A DNA stretch of 64,000 bases from Pseudomonas resinovorans NBRC 106553 (GCF_000412695.1 NC_021499.1:310001-374000); one strand, 5' to 3'; positions 17,587 to 26,574 are shown, counted from the first letter of the stretch. Made by a program: numbers and translations. The notes: a model not told the origin generated them from the letters alone.

Positions 17587-18612
17587 GTGTCCGAAACCAT
17601 CACCCATACGCCTCTGACCCATTCCGCCACCTTGCGCCGGCTGCTCTACGAAGCCCTGGCGGAGCTCGGCCTGGACCCCGGGCAGATCTACCTCGGCATC
17701 AACCAGCACCGTCGCCTTGCGCCACCGGTGGACGGTCGCCTGCGCCACGACGATGCACCGCAGTTCTGGGTCGCCGCCGATACGCTGACCGGCGACCCGG
17801 ACATCGGCCTGCACCTGGGGGAGGCGATGAAGCCGCGCCTGCTCGATGTGGTGGGGTACCTCTTGCTGGCGAGCCGCGACCTGGGGGAGGCGCTGGCGAG
17901 CTTCCAGCGCTTCCAGCACATCCTTTCCGGCGGTTTCGTCGCTCAATTGCATGAGGAGGGTGACCAGGCGAGGTTGGTGATCGACCTCAACTACCTGGGC
18001 TACGCCTCCCTGCGCCAGCAGATGGAGTGCCTGGCACTGCTGTTCGTGAAGCTCCTGGGGTTCATCACCGATGGCGACTTCCGCCTGCTCGGCCTGCAGT
18101 TCCGCCATCGCCGGCCGGCGCGGATCACCGAGCACCAGCGGCTGTTCGGCCTCTTGCCGGCGTTCGGCTGCGAGCACGACGCCCTGCTGTTCCCGGCGGC
18201 GCTGCTCAAGCGCCCATCGCGCACCGCCAATCCGCAATTGCACCGACTGCTGTGGCAGCACGCCGAGGCGGAGCTGGAGGCGCTGGCCGGCAACGACCTG
18301 CTCAATCGCCTGCGCTATCTGCTGGGGGTGCGCCTGGGCCAGGCGGACTGTTCGGTGGCGGCCTGCGCCGCCGAGCTCGGCTACAGTGCGGGTGCCCTGC
18401 AGCGTGCCCTGGCCGAGCAGGGCTGCAACCTGCGTCTGGTGCGCGAATCGGTGCAGCAGGTGCGCGCGGTGGAGCTGCTGCGGGAGGGCAAGGCCATGCG
18501 CGAGGTTGCCAAGGCTTGCGGCTATTCCGAGCTGTCGCCCTTCTACCGGGCGTTTCGCCGCTGGTACGGCATGCCGCCGGAGGCCTATCGGGCGCGCCTG
18601 GAGCGGGACTAG
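17587..18612 (+). CDS. AraC family transcriptional regulator
   Basis: 341 residues from GTG 17587 (GGAG six bases upstream). The N-terminal ~190 residues match the Arabinose_bd-type domain (PF12625) found in OruR/ArgR-like regulators (LGEAMKPRLLDVVGYLLLASRDLGEAL...). The C-terminal ~90 residues hold two helix-turn-helix motifs: AACAAELGYSAGALQRAL and MREVAKACGYSELSPFYRAFRRWYGMPPEAYR. Divergent from hacB with a perfect inverted repeat between them, so it probably controls hacB, itself, or both. The effector is unknown. Confidence 0.9.
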   Translation: MSETITHTPLTHSATLRRLLYEALAELGLDPGQIYLGINQHRRLAPPVDGRLRHDDAPQFWVAADTLTGDPDIGLHLGEAMKPRLLDVVGYLLLASRDLGEALASFQRFQHILSGGFVAQLHEEGDQARLVIDLNYLGYASLRQQMECLALLFVKLLGFITDGDFRLLGLQFRHRRPARITEHQRLFGLLPAFGCEHDALLFPAALLKRPSRTANPQLHRLLWQHAEAELEALAGNDLLNRLRYLLGVRLGQADCSVAACAAELGYSAGALQRALAEQGCNLRLVRESVQQVRAVELLREGKAMREVAKACGYSELSPFYRAFRRWYGMPPEAYRARLERD

Positions 18613-18620
18613 GAGCGCGC

Positions 18621-19196
18621 CTAGGAGGGGGCTCGCCAGGCGCAGAAACAGCCCGACGCCAGGGTGCTGACGGCCTGGACCGGGCGGTTGGCGAGCAGGG
18701 CTTCGAGAATGGGCTCGATGAAGCTGTTGGCCGAGTTGCACACCGCGCCTTCGCTGTAGGGGCCGAAGTAGGCCAGGCGTCCTTCGCGGTCCCAGATGCC
18801 GACTGCGGGCACCGCCGGGAGCTGCTCCGCGCCGGGCACCTCGGCCAGCGGCTGCAAGGCTTCCAGGCCCGGTGGCAGCTGGCCCTTGCTGCCGGGCTTC
18901 TGCAGCGAATGGAAGGTCACGCCCTGGGGCGCGAAGCGCTGGATCAGCTCGGCCAGGTGCTGCTGGTTGCCGGCATTGCAGGGACAGGCGGGGTCCCAGA
19001 AGTGCACCAGGCGGATCGGGCCGGGGCCGGCCAGGTCGGCGGGCAGGCGCAGTTGCTCGCCGGAAAACACCGTGGCCTGGCTGTTGAAGGGGCGCACGTA
19101 GCGTGTTTCATACCAGCGCAACGCCAGGACGATGGCGCCGACGACGGCGAGGAGGAGGAGGCTGGTGAACAGGGTCTTGGGATTCGCTGCACGCAT
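18621..19196 (-). CDS. Membrane-anchored thioredoxin-like protein (DUF6436 type)
   Basis: 191 residues. An N-terminal helix (TLFTSLLLLAVVGAIVLAL) anchors a periplasmic domain with a thioredoxin-like start: VHFWDPACPCNAGNQQHLAEL, where CPC takes the place of the CxxC motif. Two further cysteines end the protein (SGCFCAW). It probably acts on periplasmic disulfides, but no substrate is known. The start at 19196 is chosen because the hydrophobic anchor begins there; a longer reading frame upstream has no conserved sequence. Confidence 0.8.
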   Translation of the reverse strand: MRAANPKTLFTSLLLLAVVGAIVLALRWYETRYVRPFNSQATVFSGEQLRLPADLAGPGPIRLVHFWDPACPCNAGNQQHLAELIQRFAPQGVTFHSLQKPGSKGQLPPGLEALQPLAEVPGAEQLPAVPAVGIWDREGRLAYFGPYSEGAVCNSANSFIEPILEALLANRPVQAVSTLASGCFCAWRAPS

Positions 19197-19317
19197 GGTG
19201 AAGGGCCTGTGCGGGGGCGCGTAGCTTGCCACGTTGCGCCGGGCAGCAGAATATCGGCAGCCGACCAGGACCCGACGCGGTCCTGTGGATAGTTTCGCTT
19301 CATCCAGGGAAAGCCCG

Positions 19318-20259
19318 ATGCCAGACCAGTTCCAGCCCGATCTCCTGCGCCCCTTGTTGCGACCCTTGGCCACAGGCGCCGCCGACCTGCGCCAGTCGCA
19401 GAACTATCGGGCCTTCTACCACCTAGACTTCGCCGCGCGTCATCCCGGCACCAGCACCCGCCTGGGTAGCGTCGACGCGGCCGGCTACACCCTGGTCACC
19501 CAGCTCTGGCTGCCGCCGGAACCCCGCGCCAGCCTGGTCATGCTGCATGGCTACTACGACCACATGGGCCTGTACGGCCATCTGGTGGACTGGGCGCTGG
19601 GCATGGGCTTTGCGGTGATCGCCTGCGACCTGCCGGGGCATGGCCTGTCCAGCGGCGCGCGGGCCAGCATCGGCGAATTCACCGAATACCAGGCCGCCCT
19701 CGAGGCCCTGCTGGGTGAAGCCGCCAGCCTCGATCTGCCGCAACCCTGGCACCTGGCCGGGCAGAGCACCGGCGGCGCCATCCTGCTGGACTACTTGCTG
19801 ACCGGCTCGCCACGGCCGGAGCTGGGCGAGACCGTGCTCTTCGCCCCGCTGGTACGGCCGCGCTCCTGGGGCTGGTCGAAACTCAGCTACCGCTTGCTGC
19901 GGCATTTCGTCGAAGAGATCCCGCGCCGCTTCAGCGTCAACTCCAGCGATGCCGAGTTCATCGAGTTCGTGCACCACAAGGACCCGCTGCAACCCAAGAC
20001 CCTGCCCACCGCCTGGGTCGGCGCGCTGTCGCGCTGGGTGCCGCGCATCGAGTCCGCCGCGCGCAGCAGCCGGCGCCCCCTGGTGATCCAGGGCGGTGGC
20101 GACATGACGGTGGACTGGCGGCACAACCTGCGGGTGCTGGAGGAGAAGTTCCAGCAGCCCGAGGTGCTGTTGCTCGATGGCGCCGGGCACCACCTGGTGA
20201 ACGAGGCGCCGGTCTATCGGGAGCTGTATTTCAGCTTCCTGCGGGAACGCCTGGGCTAG
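19318..20259 (+). CDS. Alpha/beta hydrolase, lysophospholipase-like
   Basis: 313 residues of the serine aminopeptidase S33 / monoglyceride-lipase type: oxyanion region MLHGYYDHMGLYGHLVDW, D-x-PGHGLSSGARASI, nucleophile elbow GQSTG (in place of GHSMG), Asp in VIQGGGDMTVDW and the His in DGAGHHLVNE. No signal peptide. The ATG at 19318 begins MPDQFQPDLLRPLL. Substrate unknown; the lid region ARASIGEFTEY fits lysophospholipase or acylglycerol lipase. Confidence 0.88.
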   Translation: MPDQFQPDLLRPLLRPLATGAADLRQSQNYRAFYHLDFAARHPGTSTRLGSVDAAGYTLVTQLWLPPEPRASLVMLHGYYDHMGLYGHLVDWALGMGFAVIACDLPGHGLSSGARASIGEFTEYQAALEALLGEAASLDLPQPWHLAGQSTGGAILLDYLLTGSPRPELGETVLFAPLVRPRSWGWSKLSYRLLRHFVEEIPRRFSVNSSDAEFIEFVHHKDPLQPKTLPTAWVGALSRWVPRIESAARSSRRPLVIQGGGDMTVDWRHNLRVLEEKFQQPEVLLLDGAGHHLVNEAPVYRELYFSFLRERLG

Positions 20260-20274
20260 GGCCGGCGGGCGTTT

Positions 20275-20296
20275 CCCCGGATTGCATCCGGGCTAC
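20275..20296 (-). repeat. Short palindromic repeat, reverse orientation
   Basis: CCCCGGATTGCATCCGGGCTAC, the complement type of the repeat at 14898. Confidence 0.6.
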
Positions 20297-20319
20297 CGGG
20301 TCACCGACAGGATTATGAC

Positions 20320-20410
20320 CGCGTGGAGGTGGCGGGCGGTGTTCCGCTTGAGCGAAGGGATGCCCATCAACCATCGAGCGATGGGTTTCGTGCCTCAACC
20401 CATCCTACGA
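20320..20410 (+). repeat. Imperfect inverted REP-type element
   Basis: Left arm with TTGAGCGAAGGGATGCCCATC, right arm GATGGGTTTCGTGCCTCAACC...CATCCTAC; the same family as 31684-31770. It lies between converging genes. Confidence 0.55.
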
Positions 20411-20432
20411 GAGGCCTCGTGTTCGCCGGGGC

Positions 20433-21200
20433 TCAGATGCCTTGCTGGGCCGGCGCCAGGTTGCTGGCGTCCTGGCCCACGGCGAGGCCGGCGCGCACGG
20501 CGGCCAGGGCGGCCTGGTAATAGGCCTTGCCCTCGGTGGATTGGGCGAAGGTGACGAACTCTTCCAGCTCCGGATCGGACAGGTCGCGATAGACATAGAG
20601 CAGGGTGTTGTCCAGGTCATTGCCGATCTGTTCCATCAGCCGCTGGCGCTGGCCGTCGATCATGCCCTGGGCCTGGCCGCCGCCGAGCAGGCCGGGAAGC
20701 ATCTGGCTGAGGCTGTCGGCGGCGACCCCGGCCAGGGCCAGGCTGACTTCGGCGCCGGCTTCGCGGGCCGGCAGTGCCTGGGCCAGGTGGCGCACCAGCA
20801 GGCGGCGGGTCGCGTCGGCTTCGACGCGGGGCAGGCCGTTCACATTCTTCGCCAACTGGTCGCGGCGGGTGGCCAGGGTTTCGGCGGTGATGATCTTGCG
20901 CCCCAGGGCCGACTGGAAGAAGGCCAGGGCCGGGCGCGGGTCGTTGAGCTGGCCACGCAGGGCGGCCTGGGCCCGCTGGTCGATGGCCTCGGGCTGGAAG
21001 CGGCGATTGCTGTTGTCCACCAGCGCCTGGAACACCGCCGGGGGCAGGGTCTTCTGGTAGCGCTGCTGGGCCGCCGTGAGGGCATCGTTGAAATGCGCGC
21101 GCTGTTCCGGCCAGCCGGCCGCCTGGTAGAGGCTGGCGTGGTCGTCGGCCAGGACGGGCAGGCCGAGCAGCAGAAGTGTGGCGGCGACGAGCAGGCGCAT
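20433..21200 (-). CDS. Periplasmic DUF2059-containing protein
   Basis: 255 residues with a signal peptide (MRLLVAATLLLLGLPVLA, cut before DDHAS). The C-terminal part carries the DUF2059 pattern: Y-RDLSDPELEEFVTFAQSTEGKAYYQA. An earlier segment (ALGRKIITAETLATRRDQ) looks like a second, degenerate copy of the same fold. Function unknown. The start at 21200 is fixed by the signal peptide and the AAGGAGATTCC site; the longer open frame upstream is not supported. Confidence 0.85.
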   Translation of the reverse strand: MRLLVAATLLLLGLPVLADDHASLYQAAGWPEQRAHFNDALTAAQQRYQKTLPPAVFQALVDNSNRRFQPEAIDQRAQAALRGQLNDPRPALAFFQSALGRKIITAETLATRRDQLAKNVNGLPRVEADATRRLLVRHLAQALPAREAGAEVSLALAGVAADSLSQMLPGLLGGGQAQGMIDGQRQRLMEQIGNDLDNTLLYVYRDLSDPELEEFVTFAQSTEGKAYYQAALAAVRAGLAVGQDASNLAPAQQGI

Positions 21201-21407
21201 GGAATCTCCTTGATAAAGCAGTCCGCAGTTCGTATCGGACCCACTCGTACGGCATCGGTTCGGCGGGGGAAGGCGGTGGCGGCGGGCAGGCAGTGCGGGG
21301 TTGAGCGAGCGGCTATTCTCGACGGACTCGGGCTTTATTGTCGAGACATCGGAAAGTTCTCTGTTGCGTGTAGGCAAGTCCCTACGCGCTGGTAGAATTC
21401 CGCCATC

Positions 21408-22025
21408 ATGAATGCACCCTCCGAACGCCCCCTGCTTTCCCTGATCGCCGACGACCTGGCTGTCCGGGGCTGGTCCCACCAATCCCTCGCCCTTCCCCCC
21501 GGACTCGTCGCCGGGCTGGCCGAGGAGTGCCGTGCTCGCGCCGCCGCCGGCAGCCTGGCGCCGGCCGCGGTGGGGCGGGGCGAGACCGTGCAGTTGCGCG
21601 AGGGCGTGCGTGGCGACAGCATCCACTGGCTGGAGCCCGGCCAGTCGAGCGCCAGCGATGCCTATCTGGCGTTGATGGACGAACTGCGCCAGCGACTCAA
21701 CCGCGAGCTCTACCTGGGGCTGGAGGACTTCGAGTGCCACTTCGCCCTCTATCCGCCCGGCGCCTTCTATCGCAAGCATGTGGACCGCTTTCGCGACGAT
21801 GATCGGCGCGCGGTCTCGGTGGTGGCCTACCTGAATGACGACTGGCGAGAGGAGCAGGGCGGCGCCCTGCGCCTGCATCTGGCCGAGGGCGAGCACGACG
21901 TGCAGCCCGAGGGTGGTGGCCTGGTGGTATTCCTCTCCGCCGATCTGCCCCACGAGGTATTGCCGGCCAGCCGCGAGCGGCTATCCCTGGCCGGTTGGTT
22001 CCGTCGACGCGGCGCGGCGTACTGA
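21408..22025 (+). CDS. 2OG-Fe(II) oxygenase, EF-Tu prolyl 4-hydroxylase (PPHD) homologue
   Basis: 205 residues of the prolyl hydroxylase family. Iron ligands are visible as HVDRF (H and D) and the later His in DLPHEVLP; the 2-oxoglutarate Arg is in SRERLSLAGWFRRR. The beta2/beta3 region WLEPGQSSASDAYLALMDELRQRLNRELYLGLEDFECHFALYPPGAFYRKH is very like the Pseudomonas enzyme that hydroxylates a switch-I proline of EF-Tu (PA0310, by memory). A DUF523 gene follows after 28 bp, same strand. Confidence 0.9.
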   Translation: MNAPSERPLLSLIADDLAVRGWSHQSLALPPGLVAGLAEECRARAAAGSLAPAAVGRGETVQLREGVRGDSIHWLEPGQSSASDAYLALMDELRQRLNRELYLGLEDFECHFALYPPGAFYRKHVDRFRDDDRRAVSVVAYLNDDWREEQGGALRLHLAEGEHDVQPEGGGLVVFLSADLPHEVLPASRERLSLAGWFRRRGAAY

Positions 22026-22053
22026 TCCGCTGCGTCAGTCTGTGGAGATGAAC

Positions 22054-22545
22054 ATGCAGAAGATCCTCGTCAGTCGCTGCCTGCTGGGGCAGCGGGTGCG
22101 CTATGACGGCGGTGCCCACGGCCCCTTCGACCTGTTGCAGCGCTGGCAGGCCGAGGGGCGCATCGTGCCGCTCTGCCCGGAGGTGGCCGGCGGCCTGCCG
22201 ACTCCGCGCGCACCAGCGGAAATCGCCGGGGGTCGAGGCGCCGCGGTGCTGGATGGCGAGCTGCCGGTGCTCACCGATGGCGGCGAGGACGTGACCGCCG
22301 AATTCGTCGCCGGGGCGCGCATCGCCCTGGAGCTGGTGGCCGCCCACGGCATCCGTATCGCCCTGCTCAAGGCGCGCAGCCCATCCTGCGGCAATCGCGA
22401 GAACTACGACGGCAGTTTCAGTGGCGTGCGAGTCGCCGGTGAGGGTGTGACCGCCGCGGCCCTGCGCCGGGGCGGGGTCGAGGTGTTCAGCGAAGAGCAG
22501 TTGGCCGAGGCGGCGGCGCGCCTGGCGGAGCTGGACGCAACCTGA
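22054..22545 (+). CDS. DUF523 domain protein
   Basis: 163 residues: MQKILVSRCLLGQRVRYDGG at the start, LCPEVAGGLPTPRAPAEI in the middle and KARSPSCG near residue 110, the three signatures of DUF523. The conserved cysteines (SRCLLG, PLCPEV, SPSCG) suggest metal or thiol chemistry; no reaction is known. The ATG at 22054 lies six bases after GGAG; the ATG at 22048 overlaps that site. Confidence 0.88.
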   Translation: MQKILVSRCLLGQRVRYDGGAHGPFDLLQRWQAEGRIVPLCPEVAGGLPTPRAPAEIAGGRGAAVLDGELPVLTDGGEDVTAEFVAGARIALELVAAHGIRIALLKARSPSCGNRENYDGSFSGVRVAGEGVTAAALRRGGVEVFSEEQLAEAAARLAELDAT

Positions 22546-22548
22546 GGG

Positions 22549-23091
22549 TCAGCGCAAGGCGGCCGCCGGCGGCTGGCTCAGGTCCTTGCCCAGCCAGCGC
22601 GCCGACATCACGCCGAGCTTGCCGTCGCCCCGGAGCTTGATCAGGGCGCGGTTGAGGCTGTCGCGGAAGGCCGGGTTGCCCTTCTGGAAGGCAATGGCCA
22701 TGGGCTGCGCCACGCCGTTTTCACCTGAGGTCTCGGCCAGGGGGAAGGCGTAGGGCTCGCTGAACTCCAGCACCTCCTGTCCCTGTTCCTGCTGCGGCGC
22801 CGCAAGCTGCTCAAGGGCGATGTCGTAACGTCCGCTTTGCAGGCCTTCGCGCATCCTGGCGTCGTCCTCCACCACGAAGTCGGCGTCCACGTTCAGCTCC
22901 GCCGCCACGGCGCGGGCCAGTTCCACGTCGAAGCCGGTCAGCTTGCCGTTCTCCTGGTAGCTGTAGGGCGGGTTGTTGTCCTCCAGGGCGATGCGCAGGC
23001 TGCCACGTTCCCAGATGTCGTCGAGCAGTTCGGCCTGCGCCAGGGGGCTCAGCAGGGCGAACAGGGCGGGCAGGCAGTGCAGCAGGCGCAT
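22549..23091 (-). CDS. Short periplasmic solute-binding protein (SBP family 3 type)
   Basis: 180 residues with a signal peptide (MRLLHCLPALFALLSPLAQA). Residues 25-105 match lobe 1 of family 3 binding proteins (RGSLRIALEDNNPPYSYQENGKLTGFDVELARAVAAEL, DDARMREGLQSGRYDIA). The usual lobe 2 (~100 residues) is almost absent: EFSEPYAFPLAE jumps to MAIAFQKGNPAFRDSLNRALIKLRGDGKLG. That makes the protein ~60-70 residues shorter than the family norm of about 240. There is no frameshift, so the short form may be functional. No transporter genes are adjacent. Confidence 0.8.
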   Translation of the reverse strand: MRLLHCLPALFALLSPLAQAELLDDIWERGSLRIALEDNNPPYSYQENGKLTGFDVELARAVAAELNVDADFVVEDDARMREGLQSGRYDIALEQLAAPQQEQGQEVLEFSEPYAFPLAETSGENGVAQPMAIAFQKGNPAFRDSLNRALIKLRGDGKLGVMSARWLGKDLSQPPAAALR

Positions 23092-23216
23092 GGGGGCTTC
23101 CTCGATTCGTTATGGTTCTTGGTCAAACGCGGTTACAACGCCTTGCTCGGACAGCGGGGAACCTGGCTGGTTGCATGGGGTCAGGTGTCGGGCTCACAAA
23201 AACATGGAGATGTGTA

Positions 23217-23648
23217 ATGAGGACTTTGTCTTTCCTGAGCCTGGGCGCCCTGTTGCTGGGCACCGCTACCGCCACCCTGGCGGCCGTTCCCCGTACCCCG
23301 GCGCCTGAAGGCGCGCAGGTGTACTTCATCGAACCGGCCAACGGCGCCACCGTCGGCCAAACCTTCACCGTCAAGTTCGGGCTCAAGGGCATGGGTGTCG
23401 CGCCGGCCGGCGTGGACTCGCCCGCCACCGGCCACCATCACCTGCTGATCGATGTCACCGAACTGCCGGCGATGGACATGCCGCTGCCCATGACCGACAG
23501 CATCCGCCACTTCGGCAAGGGCCAGACCGAAACCCAGGTCACCCTGCCGCCCGGCAAGCACAGCCTGCAATTGCTGGTGGGCGACAAGAACCACGTACCG
23601 CTGGACCCGCCGGTGATCTCGGAATCGATCACGGTAACCGTGCAGTAA
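23217..23648 (+). CDS. Periplasmic DUF4399 protein
   Basis: 143 residues. Signal peptide MRTLSFLSLGALLLGTATATLA, then a single beta-sandwich domain with VYFIEPANGATVGQTFTVKFGL and GHHHLLIDVTELP, the DUF4399 signature with three histidines that might bind metal. Located directly before the serA terminator, as I remember in P. aeruginosa. Function unknown. Confidence 0.87.
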   Translation: MRTLSFLSLGALLLGTATATLAAVPRTPAPEGAQVYFIEPANGATVGQTFTVKFGLKGMGVAPAGVDSPATGHHHLLIDVTELPAMDMPLPMTDSIRHFGKGQTETQVTLPPGKHSLQLLVGDKNHVPLDPPVISESITVTVQ

Positions 23649-23661
23649 AGACGCTGGACAC

Positions 23662-23690
23662 AAAAAAGGGAGGCCGAGGCCTCCCTTTTT
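23662..23690. terminator. Bidirectional terminator between the DUF4399 gene and serA
   Basis: GGGAGGC-CGAG-GCCTCCC hairpin flanked by six A on one side and five T on the other, so it works for both converging genes. Confidence 0.92.
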
Positions 23691-23730
23691 CATTGTCGGC
23701 TCGGTATCGCCGACGCGCAGCAGCCCCTTA

Positions 23731-24960
23731 TCAGAAGAGGACGCGGCTGCGGATGGTGCCGTGCACGTGCTGCAGCTTCTCGAGGGCGAGGTCCGAGTAC
23801 TCGGCGTCGACGTCGATCACCACGTAGCCGACCTTCTCGTCGGTCTGCAGGTACTGGCCGGAGATGTTGATGCCGTTGTCGGCGAACACCTTGTTGATCT
23901 CGCTCATCACGCCCGGCACGTTCTCGTGGATGTGCAGCAGGCGGTGCTTGCCCGGGTGGGACGGCAGGGCCACTTCGGGGAAGTTGACCGAGGACACCGA
24001 GGTACCGTTGTCGCTGTACTTGACCAGCTTCTCGGCCACTTCCAGGCCGATGTTGGCCTGGGCCTCGGCGGTGGAGCCGCCAATGTGCGGGGTCAGGATC
24101 ACGCGATCCAGGCCACGCAGCGGGCTCTCGAACTCCTCGTCGTTGGACTTTGGCTCGACCGGGAACACGTCGATGGCGGCGCCGATCAGGTGCTCGTCCT
24201 TGATGGCCTCGGCCAGGGCGTCCAGCTTCACCACGGTGCCGCGGGCGGCGTTGATCAGGATGCCGCCCTTCTTGATCGCGCGGATTTCCTGCTCGCCGAT
24301 CATCCACTGGGTGGAGGGCAGCTCGGGAACGTGCAGCGAGACGATGTCGGACATGCCCAGCAGCTCGTGCAGGTTGCCCACCTGGGTGGCGTTGCCCAGC
24401 GGCAGCTTGGTCACGGTGTCATAGAAGAACACCTGCATGCCCAGGGCCTCGGCCAGTACCGACAACTGGGTGCCGATGGAGCCGTAGCCGACGATGCCCA
24501 GCTTCTTGCCACGGATCTCGAAGGAATTGGCCGCCGACTTGATCCAGCCACCGCGGTGGCAGGAGGCGTTCTTCTCCGGGATGCCGCGCAGCAGCAGGAT
24601 GGCCTCGGCCAGCACCAGTTCGGCTACCGAACGGGTGTTGGAGTAGGGGGCGTTGAACACCGCGATACCGCGTTCGCGGGCTGCGCTCAGGTTGACCTGG
24701 TTGGTGCCGATGCAGAAGCAACCGACGGCAATGAGCTTCTTGGCGCAATCGAACACCTCGTCGGTGAGCTGAGTGCGCGAGCGGATGCCGATGAAGTGCA
24801 CGTCGGCGATCTTTTCCTTCAGCTCGTCGCCCGAGAGGGCGCCCTTGAGGTACTCGATATTGGTGTAACCGGCGGCCTTCAGGGTGTCCACGGCATTCTG
24901 GTGAACGCCTTCGAGAAGAAGGAACTTGATCTTGCTCTTTTCGAGAGAGGTCTTGCTCAT
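23731..24960 (-). CDS. serA: D-3-phosphoglycerate dehydrogenase
   Basis: First enzyme of serine synthesis, oxidising 3-phosphoglycerate with NAD. 409 residues: substrate domain, NAD fold with GIVGYGSIGTQLSVLAEALG, the catalytic Arg (NAARGTVV), Glu and His (TPHIGGSTAEAQ), and a C-terminal ACT domain (HENVPGVMSEINKVFADNGINISGQYL) for serine feedback. This is the short, E. coli-like form. Divergent from the 2-hydroxyglutarate dehydrogenase gene; SerA-type enzymes can also reduce 2-oxoglutarate. Confidence 0.97.
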   Translation of the reverse strand: MSKTSLEKSKIKFLLLEGVHQNAVDTLKAAGYTNIEYLKGALSGDELKEKIADVHFIGIRSRTQLTDEVFDCAKKLIAVGCFCIGTNQVNLSAARERGIAVFNAPYSNTRSVAELVLAEAILLLRGIPEKNASCHRGGWIKSAANSFEIRGKKLGIVGYGSIGTQLSVLAEALGMQVFFYDTVTKLPLGNATQVGNLHELLGMSDIVSLHVPELPSTQWMIGEQEIRAIKKGGILINAARGTVVKLDALAEAIKDEHLIGAAIDVFPVEPKSNDEEFESPLRGLDRVILTPHIGGSTAEAQANIGLEVAEKLVKYSDNGTSVSSVNFPEVALPSHPGKHRLLHIHENVPGVMSEINKVFADNGINISGQYLQTDEKVGYVVIDVDAEYSDLALEKLQHVHGTIRSRVLF

Positions 24961-25148
24961 CTGCGTACCTATGTATCCCGGTAAATATGTCAGAAGCGGG
25001 CCGTGGGGGAGCGCGGGCTGCTACCCGGAAAATCGGCTGTAGAGCACGATTCGCGGGGTGCGTATGCTAGCATGATCTCCTTTTTCCTTGCTCGGTTGCG
25101 ACCTGAAACGTTCTCAGGGCGACCATGAATGATTTGAGAGTTCCGCTG

Positions 25149-26540
25149 ATGACCAACGCTGCCCTGATCGAAGAGCTGAAGACCCTGGTTGAACCCGGCA
25201 AGGTCCTGACCGACGCCCCGTCCCTGGAGGCCTACGGCAAGGACTGGACCAAGCATTTCGCCCCGGCCCCCAGCGCCATCGTCTTCCCCAAGAGCATCGA
25301 GCAGGTGCAGGCCATCGTCCGCTGGGCCAACCAGCACAAGGTGGCGCTGGTTCCGTCCGGCGGTCGTACCGGCCTCTCCGCCGCCGCCGTGGCGGCCAAT
25401 GGCGAGGTGGTGGTGGCCTTCGACTACATGAACCAGATTCTCGAGTTCAACGAGTTCGACCGCACCGTGGTCTGCCAGCCGGGCGTGATCACCGAGCAGC
25501 TGCAGAACTTCGCCGAGGAAAAGGGCCTGTACTACCCGGTGGACTTCGCTTCCGCCGGTTCCAGCCAGATTGGCGGCAATATCGGCACCAATGCCGGCGG
25601 TATCAAGGTGATTCGCTACGGCATGACCCGTAACTGGGTAGCCGGCATGAAGGTGGTGACCGGCGCCGGCGACCTGCTGGAACTGAACCGCGACCTGATC
25701 AAGAACGCCACCGGCTACGACATGCGCCAGCTGTTCATCGGCGCCGAAGGCACCCTGGGCTTCGTGGTCGAGGCCACCATGCGCCTGGATCGCGCGCCGA
25801 AGAACCTCACCGCCATGGTCCTCGGCTCCCCCGACCTGGACTCCATCATGCCGGTGCTGCATGCCTTCCAGAGCAAGCTGGACCTGACCGCTTTCGAGTT
25901 CTTCTCCGACAAGGCCATGGCCAAGGTCCTGGCCCGTGGCGACGTGCCGGCCCCGTTCGAGACCGACTGCCCCTTCTACGCCCTGCTGGAGTTCGAGGCC
26001 GCCTCGGAAGAAATCGCCAACGACGCCCTGGCCACCTTCGAGCACTGCGTGGAGCAGGGCTGGGTGCTGGACGGCGTGATGAGCCAGAGCGAGCAGCAGC
26101 TGCAGAACCTCTGGAAGCTGCGCGAGTACATCTCCGAGACCATCTCCCACTGGACGCCGTACAAGAACGACATCTCGGTCACGGTTTCCAAGGTGCCGGC
26201 CTTCCTCCACGACATCGATGCCATCGTCGAATCCAACTACCCGGACTTCGAAGTGGTCTGGTTCGGCCATATCGGCGACGGCAACCTGCACCTGAACATC
26301 CTCAAGCCCGACAACCTGTCCAAGGACGAGTTCTTCGCCAAGTGCGCCACCGTGAACAAGTGGGTGTTCGAGACCGTGCAGAAGTACAACGGCTCGATCT
26401 CCGCCGAACACGGCGTGGGCATGACCAAGCGCGACTACCTCGGCTACAGCCGCTCCGAGCCCGAGATCGCGGTGATGAGAGCGATCAAGGCCGTGTTCGA
26501 TCCCAACGGCATCATGAACCCCGGCAAGATCTTCAATTGA
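25149..26540 (+). CDS. FAD-linked D-2-hydroxyglutarate dehydrogenase
   Basis: Oxidises D-2-hydroxyglutarate to 2-oxoglutarate, passing electrons to a flavoprotein. 463 residues from the ATG at 25149 (TTGAGAG eight bases upstream); an ATG at 25125 would add eight residues. FAD-binding half: VALVPSGGRTGLSAAAVA, SAGSSQIGGNIGTNAGGIKVIRYGMTRNWV, LLELNRDLIKNATGYDMRQLFIGAEGTLG. C-terminal half with the metal/substrate signature HIGDGNLHLNI and ISAEHGVGMTKR. Adjacent and divergent to serA, which fits the known role of removing the by-product of SerA in Pseudomonas. Confidence 0.93.
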   Translation: MTNAALIEELKTLVEPGKVLTDAPSLEAYGKDWTKHFAPAPSAIVFPKSIEQVQAIVRWANQHKVALVPSGGRTGLSAAAVAANGEVVVAFDYMNQILEFNEFDRTVVCQPGVITEQLQNFAEEKGLYYPVDFASAGSSQIGGNIGTNAGGIKVIRYGMTRNWVAGMKVVTGAGDLLELNRDLIKNATGYDMRQLFIGAEGTLGFVVEATMRLDRAPKNLTAMVLGSPDLDSIMPVLHAFQSKLDLTAFEFFSDKAMAKVLARGDVPAPFETDCPFYALLEFEAASEEIANDALATFEHCVEQGWVLDGVMSQSEQQLQNLWKLREYISETISHWTPYKNDISVTVSKVPAFLHDIDAIVESNYPDFEVVWFGHIGDGNLHLNILKPDNLSKDEFFAKCATVNKWVFETVQKYNGSISAEHGVGMTKRDYLGYSRSEPEIAVMRAIKAVFDPNGIMNPGKIFN

Positions 26541-26545
26541 GCAGG

Positions 26546-26574
26546 CAGGCGGTGGAGCGATCCACCGCCTGTTT
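26546..26574 (+). terminator. Terminator after the D-2-hydroxyglutarate dehydrogenase gene
   Basis: An 11-bp perfect stem (CAGGCGGTGGA / TCCACCGCCTG) with a GCGA loop and a short T run, just before the ribosome site of the next gene. Confidence 0.8.
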
